Shown in pieces: positions 1-5,227 of a stretch of 9,707 bases of DNA. The position numbers and the translations under genes are program-made. Positions within the stretch are counted from its first letter, which is position 1; each line of letters begins with the position of its first letter. The DNA comes from Streptococcaceae bacterium (GTDB taxonomy: Bacteria > Bacillota > Bacilli > Lactobacillales > Streptococcaceae), in contig JAIRLR010000166.1 in the NCBI GenBank assembly GCA_031259195.1, positions 1-9,707 of the forward strand, read 5' to 3'. Below the pieces are notes generated by a model. The model was not told the origin of the DNA. It did no database searches and saw nothing but the letters and a program-made list of their open reading frames with translations.

Positions 1-112
1 GGATAATGCGGCAATGATAGGGATGTCAGCTTTTACTGAAGCTATGCAAGGGCACTTTGCTAAATGGAATCTAAATGCTGATTCTTCCCTTTCTTTTCCT
101 ATGACTAAATGA
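1..112 (+). CDS. tsaD: tRNA N6-adenosine threonylcarbamoyltransferase TsaD, C-terminal end (partial)
   Basis: Only the last 36 codons are present. Reading from base 2, the frame begins DNAAMIGMSAF, contains GHFAKWNLNAD and stops at TGA 110-112. The DNAAMI stretch followed by a W-N/D-L-N-A motif is characteristic of the TsaD (Gcp/YgjD) C-terminus, where the aspartate belongs to the metal/nucleotide site. TsaD works with TsaB and TsaE to transfer the threonylcarbamoyl group to A37 of ANN-decoding tRNAs, an essential cytoplasmic step. The gene enters from the left and converges on the Rgg gene, with only four bases between the two stop codons and no terminator hairpin visible there. The short fragment limits certainty, but the motif match is good. 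Confidence 0.85.
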   Translation, partial: DNAAMIGMSAFTEAMQGHFAKWNLNADSSLSFPMTK

Positions 113-116
113 TAGA

Positions 117-1046
117 TCATTCAAAATTCTCCCCAACTTGCAAATTTTCGCCTTCTTCACTCTTCACATACCCCACCTGCTCCAGCGCTTCTTTGTAGAA
201 TTGCTCATAGCGTTCAATAATTTCTTTATCTTCAGTTGTTCTAAAGTTATCAACAGCTTTTCTCATTAAATTCACACCTTTTTCCGTATCCCCACGGACC
301 AGGTAGAAGAATCCTTTTATAAACCTCAGAACATACTTTGCAGCTATACAATTTTCTATTCTTTGAGTAGCTATTAAAGCCTCTGCCTCTTTAAGGAAAA
401 CGCTTGCATCAGTTAAACGTTCGTGATTAACACATGATGAATAAGAAACATTCAGCAAAATCTTAATCAACTGTGTTTTTCGATATTCATTAATTAGAAA
501 CTTTCTCTTAATTTTAAGCAAATCCCTTGTTATGGAACAAGCTAAATTAATATTTAATTTATCGATAATATTGATAAGTATTCCTAGTTTACTGTAACTC
601 CATCTCTCTATACCTATTAGATAATCTGAAACGTTTTTAAAATCCTGATCAGAAATAATAAAACTCTCATCAAAAATATTGATTATTAATGACAACATAA
701 AACTTTTCAAAATTTTTTCTTCGCTTTTTGAAGACTGCAGTTCTCTTAACATCTTTTTCAGCATATCAATATTTTTTTTATTACAATATCTGACAACCTT
801 TCGAAAAAATTTTTCATCATCACTAGGTTCAAAGTTTTCAACAGTAGCAAAATACTCTTCGGCAGAAACATTGGTATTCTTCATCAAGCCGACAAATTTG
901 CTTAAACCTATATCACTCTTTCCAGTTTCAAAGCGGCATAATGCTGATCTGCTGCAAACTCCCTTGCAAGCTTCTCTTTCACCAAAACCCTGACCTTGTC
1001 TAAGCTCTTTAAAAATTTTTCCATAAATTTTATTCTTATTTGTCAT
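117..1046 (-). CDS. Rgg/GadR/MutR-family transcriptional regulator
   Basis: A 309-residue protein with an XRE-type helix-turn-helix at about residues 7-62 (YGKIFKELR, then CRFETGKSDIGLSKF), followed by about 230 residues of helical, TPR-like sequence. This is the size and layout of Rgg regulators, cytoplasmic dimers that bind short imported peptides through the C-terminal repeats and switch target promoters. The ATG at 1044-1046 is preceded by AGGAGG (plus-strand 1054-1059) at good spacing. A divergent 31-codon peptide ORF starts 108 bp away, the arrangement known for Rgg/SHP quorum-sensing pairs, so I infer a peptide-responsive regulator. Three cysteines (C27, C31, C37) lie in the DNA-binding domain and recur at the same positions in the truncated paralogue at 1264-1596. 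The family call is firm; the inducing peptide and the targets are inference. Confidence 0.9.
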   Translation of the reverse strand: MTNKNKIYGKIFKELRQGQGFGEREACKGVCSRSALCRFETGKSDIGLSKFVGLMKNTNVSAEEYFATVENFEPSDDEKFFRKVVRYCNKKNIDMLKKMLRELQSSKSEEKILKSFMLSLIINIFDESFIISDQDFKNVSDYLIGIERWSYSKLGILINIIDKLNINLACSITRDLLKIKRKFLINEYRKTQLIKILLNVSYSSCVNHERLTDASVFLKEAEALIATQRIENCIAAKYVLRFIKGFFYLVRGDTEKGVNLMRKAVDNFRTTEDKEIIERYEQFYKEALEQVGYVKSEEGENLQVGENFE

Positions 1047-1096
1047 CCTTTTGCCTCCTGCTTTAATGAAAATTTTATAAAAAATTCTGCAAATTT

Positions 1097-1104
1097 ATTA
1101 TACT
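1097..1104. promoter_or_regulatory. overlapping divergent -10 boxes (rgg / small peptide ORF)
   Basis: TATAAT on the minus strand (plus bases 1097-1102) and TATACT on the plus strand (1099-1104) overlap by four bases, facing rgg and the 31-codon peptide ORF respectively. Each would give a leader of roughly 40-45 nt. Neither has a good -35 hexamer at 16-18 bp, which suits promoters needing an activator. An AT-rich imperfect inverted repeat (about 1069-1088, GAAAATTTT...AAAAATTC) lies upstream of the peptide -10 and could be the regulator site; its low complexity makes this weak. Confidence 0.45.
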
Positions 1105-1154
1105 ATAAGTGTGAAAAAGATTATTTTGCTTTTTAATATGAAAGGGTGAGCATT

Positions 1155-1250
1155 ATGAAGAAAATTAATCGTTTTCTTATTAAACATCATAAGCTAATTA
1201 CGATGTTAACATTTATGACAATGTTACTTCCTCCGGCTCTTTTTCATTAA
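1155..1250 (+). CDS. 31-aa basic-hydrophobic peptide, candidate Rgg-associated pheromone precursor
   Basis: ATG at 1155 to TAA at 1248-1250 encodes 31 residues. The SD-like sequence AAAGGGTGAG (1141-1150) lies just before the start. The peptide begins MKKINRFLIKHHK, a basic N-terminus, and continues into an uncharged hydrophobic stretch ending TMLLPPALFH. Short hydrophobic peptide (SHP) precursors of Rgg systems have a similar positively charged start and hydrophobic C-terminus from which the mature signal is released, and group I SHP genes lie divergent to rgg as here. The exact sequence is not one I recognise. The mature signal is probably within the last 8-12 residues, which is inference. 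The alternatives are a small membrane toxin or a chance ORF; the RBS, promoter position and Rgg neighbour argue against chance. Confidence 0.6.
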   Translation: MKKINRFLIKHHKLITMLTFMTMLLPPALFH

Positions 1251-1263
1251 GACGTGTTTAATT

Positions 1264-1596
1264 TTAGCATTTACAGCTTTCCTGTGGCCACTTTTTAACC
1301 TGTGGCCACTTTTTAATAAGTGAAGAATGATAATCTAGAGGAAATTTATTGTCATCAGCATTAGTTTTGACTTTATCCCTATAGCTGTTAAAAGCATCGA
1401 AGTACTTTTTTCCAAGTACATCGATGTTTTTTAATAATCTAAAAAATTTTCTTAAGCTAAGGTTATTTTTTCCCGACTCAAAATGGCACAAAGTTAATTC
1501 ACTACATACTCCTGCACAAGCCTCTTTTTTACTTATTCCTTTGTTGACTCTCATCTCTTTGAACACTTCGCCATAACTCTTAATATCATCTAACAT
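1264..1596 (-). CDS. truncated Rgg-family protein, HTH domain only
   Basis: 110 residues. The first ~70 align without gaps to the N-terminus of the full-length Rgg at 117-1046: YGEVFKEMR, EACAGVC, LCHFESGK and SLRKFF match the equivalent stretches, including all three cysteines at residues 27, 31 and 37. The peptide-binding helical domain of about 200 residues is missing. Instead there is a short unrelated tail, including KKWPQVKKWPQ encoded by an 18-bp tandem repeat. The start has a good RBS (GAGGAGAG about 8 nt upstream) and a TATAAT on the minus strand at plus 1615-1620, so it may still be expressed as a DNA-binding fragment. It converges on the 31-codon peptide ORF with 13 bp between stops. 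It is most likely a decayed duplicate of rgg; a functional HTH-only competitor is possible. Confidence 0.7.
   Translation of the reverse strand: MLDDIKSYGEVFKEMRVNKGISKKEACAGVCSELTLCHFESGKNNLSLRKFFRLLKNIDVLGKKYFDAFNSYRDKVKTNADDNKFPLDYHSSLIKKWPQVKKWPQESCKC
1281..1316. repeat. perfect 18-bp tandem duplication
   Basis: The unit cctgtggccactttttaa occurs twice back to back (1281-1298 and 1299-1316). It lies in the 3' end of the truncated Rgg gene and encodes its repeated KKWPQ tail. The TGTGGCCACTTTTT core resembles the repeated terminal motifs of some IS21-family elements, so this may be the scar of an insertion sequence end that truncated the gene. That link is from memory of family style and is unproven. 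Confidence 0.75.
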
Positions 1597-1614
1597 TTTG
1601 CACTCTCCTCGAAA

Positions 1615-1639
1615 ATTATATTGAAATTGATATTTTCAA
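1615..1639 (-). promoter_or_regulatory. putative promoter and palindromic operator of the truncated Rgg gene
   Basis: Minus-strand TATAAT (plus 1615-1620) sits about 19 bp upstream of the start codon, and immediately upstream of it is a palindrome TTGAAA-N7-TTTCAA (1621-1639). No good -35 box is present. A palindrome abutting the -10 could be an operator, but the same palindrome is not seen in front of the full-length rgg. Confidence 0.35.
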
Positions 1640-1672
1640 AAAAAGTGTAATATAAAAAAATAGCGATAAATG

Positions 1673-1721
1673 CAAATGTAGCTAATCTGATATGGGATTT
1701 TTATAAAAAAATTAGCATTTG
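1673..1721. repeat. imperfect inverted repeat in the intergenic region
   Basis: CAAATG (1673-1678) plus CTAAT (1682-1686) pair with ATTAG (1711-1715) plus CATTTG (1716-1721). This gives an 11-bp stem with a 3-nt bulge and a 24-nt AT-rich loop. It lies between the truncated Rgg gene and the antitoxin gene and has no T-run. It could be a regulatory site for either gene; apart from this and the promoter motif, nothing else is seen in the 237-bp gap. Confidence 0.4.
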
Positions 1722-1833
1722 TTGAAATATTTCTCATAAAAGAAACTGAAAGAGAATGAGTTATAAAAAATATGAGAAACAAAAGCTTGTGGTACAATAA
1801 ATTATAAGTAGCTTTCAAATGGAGGAGAAAATC

Positions 1834-2055
1834 ATGCCTACAATTAGTTTTCGAATTTCTAATCAAGAAAAAGAATTTATTGAACAGATGGCCAAGTTTA
1901 ACGGAATGAGTCTATCCAAGTTAATTCGAAAAAAATTATTAGAAGCTTTAAAAGAGCAAATGGATATGGAGTCTTATGAAAAAATGATAAAACTTCATCA
2001 AATCAAAGACGAGAGTCTTTCGCATGAAGAAATGAAGCGAGAACTTGGATTATGA
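1834..2055 (+). CDS. RelB/DinJ-like ribbon-helix-helix antitoxin-type protein (orphan)
   Basis: 73 residues starting MPTISFRISNQEKEFIEQMA. The alternating hydrophobic/arginine beta strand (TISFRIS) followed by two helices with GMSLSKLIRKKL is the ribbon-helix-helix DNA-binding fold of RelB/DinJ-type antitoxins (DUF6290-like). The C-terminal acidic/basic helix (ESLSHEEMKREL) is the usual toxin-embracing tail. I start at ATG 1834 rather than ATG 1819, because the latter overlaps the RBS GGAGGAG (1821-1827). Antitoxins of this kind are normally followed, with ATGA overlap, by a RelE/ParE-type toxin. Here an overlapping ATG exists but runs for only 13 codons. The ABC transporter ATPase follows 25 nt downstream, so the two are probably co-transcribed. 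It may now act only as an autorepressor; that is inference. Confidence 0.7.
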   Translation: MPTISFRISNQEKEFIEQMAKFNGMSLSKLIRKKLLEALKEQMDMESYEKMIKLHQIKDESLSHEEMKRELGL

Positions 2056-2093
2056 ATTACAAGTTAAAGGGAAGGTCATTATGGAATTATTAA
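2052..2093 (+). pseudogene. possible 5' remnant of a RelE-type toxin gene
   Basis: An ATG at 2052 overlaps the antitoxin stop (ATGA) and opens a 13-codon ORF beginning MNYKL, then stops at 2091-2093. MNYKL/MKYKL is a common start for RelE-family toxins, and the four-base overlap is the usual antitoxin-toxin junction. I infer that a deletion removed the toxin after about five codons and joined the junction to the ABC transporter RBS (AAAGGGAAGG, 2066-2075). Five residues are little evidence and coincidence is possible. Confidence 0.3.
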
Positions 2094-2830
2094 AAGTGAA
2101 ACAATTACAAAAAACATATGTTACCAAGCAAAATAAATATCCTGTTCAAGCGTTAAAGGAGATTGATTTTGTTGTAGAAGCAGGAGAGTTTATCGCGGTG
2201 ATGGGAGAGTCTGGTTCGGGGAAAAGTACGCTGTTAAATCTACTAGCAACGTTAGATAAACCCACCAGTGGCGAGATTTTTCTAAGCTCAAAACCTTTAT
2301 CTGAAATTTCTGAAAAAGATGCTGCTCGTTTTCGTAGAGAACATCTTGGTTTTGTTTTCCAGGAGTTTCATTTGCTAGATACGTTAAACATTCGGGATAA
2401 TATTTTTTTACCGCTCGTTTTATCCAAGGTTCCTTATCAGGAAATGGAGTACGCATTGATGAACTTTGTGCAGAAGTTAAAAATAGAAGATTTGCTTGAG
2501 AAGTTTCCATATGAGCTATCAGGTGGGCAAAAGCAGCGTGTGGCGATTATGCGAGCTTTGATCACCAAACCGGAGATTGTTTTGGCTGATGAGCCGACGG
2601 GAGCCTTAGATTCGCATAATTCAGAGAATTTATTAAATTTATTTAGCGAAGTGAATAAACAAGGACAAACAATTTTAATGGTCACCCACAGCGCTTTAGC
2701 TGCGAGTTATGCAAATCGGGTGTTATTTATCAAAGACGGGCAAATTTTTCATCAGCTTTATCGTGGAGAAAGAAATAATGAAGAATTTTTAGTAGAAATC
2801 AATAATGCCATGGTCGTTTCATTGGTTTAG
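2081..2830 (+). CDS. BceA-type ABC transporter ATP-binding protein
   Basis: 249 residues with all ABC ATPase motifs in order: Walker A GESGSGKST (42-50), Q-loop Q94, signature LSGGQ (146-150), Walker B EIVLADE (165-171) and H-loop H203. GESGSGKSTLLNLLATLDKP and DEPTGALDS are typical of the MacB/LolD/BceA subgroup, which powers FtsX-type permeases acting on antimicrobial peptides. I use ATG 2081, 5 nt after the RBS AAAGGGAAGG (2066-2075), instead of the upstream TTG 2045 that overlaps the antitoxin gene. The permease follows after 15 nt. No BceRS two-component genes lie beside it, although such transporters usually have them, so sensing must be encoded elsewhere or be lost. The substrate is unknown; bacitracin, nisin or other lipid-II-binding peptides are the family norm. 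Confidence 0.92.
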   Translation: MELLKVKQLQKTYVTKQNKYPVQALKEIDFVVEAGEFIAVMGESGSGKSTLLNLLATLDKPTSGEIFLSSKPLSEISEKDAARFRREHLGFVFQEFHLLDTLNIRDNIFLPLVLSKVPYQEMEYALMNFVQKLKIEDLLEKFPYELSGGQKQRVAIMRALITKPEIVLADEPTGALDSHNSENLLNLFSEVNKQGQTILMVTHSALAASYANRVLFIKDGQIFHQLYRGERNNEEFLVEINNAMVVSLV

Positions 2831-2845
2831 GTAAAGGAGAAAATT

Positions 2846-4990
2846 ATGTTTTATAGTAAACTTGCTTGGAGAAATTTGAAAAGAAATCGCCTTATCTATC
2901 TTCCTTTTTTGTTTTCTGCAATCTTTTTATTTGCTCTTAACCTTTTGATGAGTGTGATTTATGAAAATATTGGCAATCAAATTACAGAAAGAACGCTAAC
3001 CGTACAATATTTATTTGCTTATGGCAAAAATATTATTTTTGTTTTCTCAATTATTTTTACTTTTTATGCCAATTCCTTTATGATGAAACATCGACAAAAA
3101 GAGTTAGGGATTTATAATATTTTGGGAATGGATAAAAAAGCTTTGGGTAAAATGGTTATGATTGAAAATTTTATTACCTTTCTTTTAACCGTTTTAGGTG
3201 GTGCTCTTAGTGGTAGCATTTTTTCAAAACTGCTTTTTCTTGTATTGAAAAAGCTAATGACTGTAGGTGAGAGTGAATTTGTATTCAAGCTAAATTTTAA
3301 TGCTTATTTTTATGTAATTATCTTTTTTATAATTACTTTTCTTTTATTATCGATTATTAACTTGTTGCTAATCAAAAGAAATAATCCCATTAAATTTTTG
3401 CATGCCAGTCAATCAGGAGAAAAAGAGCCTAAAGCACATTTTATCTTAGCTATTTTAGGATTTTTAGCACTTATTGTTGGTTATTTTATTTCACTTAATT
3501 CTAAAAAGATAATTTTTGAGCCAAAAATTGCATCTGATTTTACCGTATTTTACTTTTTTGTAGCCATTATTCTCGTTATTATTGGAACGTATCTTGCATT
3601 TATTACAGGCAGTATTGCCTTTTTAAAGCTTTTAAAAAAGAATAAAAAATATTATTATCGATCGAAGCATTTTATTACACTTTCAAATTTATCCTTTCGT
3701 ATGAAGAAAAATGGTATTGGTTTAGCCAATATCTGTATTTTAAGTACAATGATGTTGGTTACCTTAATTACGACAATTGGTTGTTATACAAAAGCTAAAG
3801 ATATGATAAAAAAAGAAAGCACTTATGATCTTGCCATAATGCGAGTAGAGGCTGTTGAAGGAAAAGAATCATTGGGAGCAGATCTAGAAAAAATGGCCCA
3901 GAAAAGTAGCTTAAAAATAACAGATAGTGGTTATTTTATGCATGGTTTAACTTCAAATTGTAAAAGCGTGGGTACTGATTCATTTGTTGCCTTTTCTGAA
4001 AAAGAATTTAATGATTCTTACAATCATAGTTATACTGAATTTAAATTTATGAATCCATTTGATTATAAAAAAATGATGAAATATCCCTTAGATTTAGATG
4101 ATAAAGAAGTATTGATTTATCAAATTAGTAAAAAAAAACAATCTTATCCTGCAAAAGAAATTTCTTTTGGACAAAAAACATATACTGTCAAAGAGAGTAT
4201 TCCTAAAGATAATTTATTAAAGAAAATTATCAAAAAATACAGTGAAACTGGGCATTATAACTACCCCGAAATAGAGAATTGTTATATCGTATTTTTTCCT
4301 TCTAAAAATGAAGCATTAGATGCTTATGCTGAATTAACAATAAATAAAGATGAGAAGATGATTAAAGAGGAAAAAACATCATTTACGTATCTGATGAATT
4401 ACTCTGGCAGTAAAAAACAAAGAGAGCAATTTGAAACAAATGCTAAAAAATATATCGTAAAACATGCAAAGCAACTTTCTATTTCAACAACAGATTATTC
4501 CGGAAAGCAAAAATATCCTTCTTCTATTTCGCAGTTGCCTTATTATTTAGTAAATTTTTTGGATGATGCGCGCGAGAGGATTTATATTCAATTTGGTGGG
4601 TTCTTATTTATTGGGCTTATCTGCTCAATTGTCTTTTTATTAGCAGTAGCGTTAATTATCTACTATAAGCAGTTATCTGAAGGAGAACAAGATAAGTATC
4701 GCTTTGAAATTATGCAAGAAGTAGGCTTAGGGAAAGATGAAGTGAAAAAAATTGTAAATTATCAGTTATTGATTTTCTTTTTAGGACCGCTGTTTTTTGC
4801 GGGTGTGAATATTATTTTTGCCTTTCCAATGATGCATAATATGCTGAATAGTCTTTTTGCTCAGTTTATAAAAATAGAAACTATTATCAAAATATTTACT
4901 GGTACCTTAGCTATGTTCACGCTATTTTATTTGATGGTTTATCTAAAGACATCGAAAGTTTATTATCGAATTGTCGAGCGTAAGGGATGA
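2846..4990 (+). CDS. BceB-type FtsX-family ABC transporter permease
   Basis: 714 residues with ten predicted membrane helices, approximately at 17-39, 58-78, 107-135, 153-176, 198-215, 232-258, 291-313, 581-607, 640-662 and 678-700. A hydrophilic domain of about 265 residues lies between helices 7 and 8. This 4+6 arrangement with the large loop after TM7 is the hallmark of BceB permeases, whose extracellular domain recognises peptide antibiotics. The FtsX motif KHRQKELGIYNILGM follows TM2. The ORF is somewhat longer than classic BceB because of the large loop. The start ATG has AAAGGAG 7 nt upstream. It forms an operon with the ATPase and probably with the antitoxin-like gene. A MITE begins 24 bp after its stop codon. 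The role in antimicrobial-peptide resistance or sensing is inferred from family. Confidence 0.9.
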   Translation: MFYSKLAWRNLKRNRLIYLPFLFSAIFLFALNLLMSVIYENIGNQITERTLTVQYLFAYGKNIIFVFSIIFTFYANSFMMKHRQKELGIYNILGMDKKALGKMVMIENFITFLLTVLGGALSGSIFSKLLFLVLKKLMTVGESEFVFKLNFNAYFYVIIFFIITFLLLSIINLLLIKRNNPIKFLHASQSGEKEPKAHFILAILGFLALIVGYFISLNSKKIIFEPKIASDFTVFYFFVAIILVIIGTYLAFITGSIAFLKLLKKNKKYYYRSKHFITLSNLSFRMKKNGIGLANICILSTMMLVTLITTIGCYTKAKDMIKKESTYDLAIMRVEAVEGKESLGADLEKMAQKSSLKITDSGYFMHGLTSNCKSVGTDSFVAFSEKEFNDSYNHSYTEFKFMNPFDYKKMMKYPLDLDDKEVLIYQISKKKQSYPAKEISFGQKTYTVKESIPKDNLLKKIIKKYSETGHYNYPEIENCYIVFFPSKNEALDAYAELTINKDEKMIKEEKTSFTYLMNYSGSKKQREQFETNAKKYIVKHAKQLSISTTDYSGKQKYPSSISQLPYYLVNFLDDARERIYIQFGGFLFIGLICSIVFLLAVALIIYYKQLSEGEQDKYRFEIMQEVGLGKDEVKKIVNYQLLIFFLGPLFFAGVNIIFAFPMMHNMLNSLFAQFIKIETIIKIFTGTLAMFTLFYLMVYLKTSKVYYRIVERKG

Positions 4991-5014
4991 TATCAAAATA
5001 GCCCCAAATATTAA

Positions 5015-5227
5015 GGACCTGTTAACTTGTCTCTCTATTGATGAATTTTTTGAGAAATTTTTGCGTATTTCTAGGCTGAAAACACGGTTTTCAAGTAATG
5101 GATAAAAGAAAACTTCGTTTTCTTTCACCGGAAACGCAGGTTTAGCGGTGCTAAATCGAGGATTTTTGACGAAGAAAGGCAAAAAATTACCAGAAAAGTC
5201 ACAATTACGGAGGTTGTTAACAGGTTC
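5015..5227. mobile_element. MITE-like element, copy 1 (213 bp)
   Basis: The ends are GGACCTGTTAAC (5015-5026) and its inverted partner GTTAACAGGTTC (5216-5227), flanked by direct repeats TAA (5012-5014 and 5228-5230). It is clearly homologous, in the same orientation, to the copy at 6610-6769 along its whole length, apart from a 52-bp internal segment found only here. It is too short to code for a transposase. The 3-bp TNA-type duplication and the G-A/G-CCTGTT terminus suggest mobilisation by an IS5-family (IS1031-group) transposase, which is inference. Its right end supplies the G of the mntH stop codon TAG. It separates the convergent Bce permease and mntH genes. Confidence 0.85.
5077..5155. 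repeat. three hairpins inside MITE copy 1
   Basis: Three perfect stems occur: TGAAAAC-ACG-GTTTTCA (5077-5093), AAAGAAAAC-TTC-GTTTTCTTT (5105-5125) and TTTAGC-GGT-GCTAAA (5141-5155). The first two share a GAAAAC/GTTTTC core and lie in the 52-bp segment missing from copy 2. The third is shared, with 5-bp arms in copy 2. Lying between two convergent genes, they could slow or end transcription from either side, but none is followed by a clean T-run. Confidence 0.6.

Noticed and set aside
679..993. 104-codon plus-strand ORF inside rgg
   Set aside because: It is the antisense shadow of the well-supported Rgg gene.
1155..1250. Type I toxin-like small membrane peptide
   Set aside because: It is possible from size and hydrophobicity, but no antisense RNA signature was seen and the divergent Rgg gene makes a signalling peptide more likely; kept only as an alternative.
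1636..1866. 76-codon minus-strand ORF
   Set aside because: It is an AT-rich antisense frame across the intergenic region and the antitoxin start, with no RBS and a low-complexity product.
2045..2080. TTG start for the ABC ATPase inside the antitoxin gene
   Set aside because: ATG 2081 has a good SD at proper spacing and the family's usual N-terminus.
5105..5125. Classical rho-independent terminator between the convergent genes
   Set aside because: The stem is AT-rich and has no following T-run in either direction, so I list it only as a hairpin.
4943..5182. 79-codon minus-strand ORF after the Bce permease
   Set aside because: It is made almost entirely of MITE copy 1 sequence plus antisense of the permease end; the frame is broken in the other copy and no RBS is seen.
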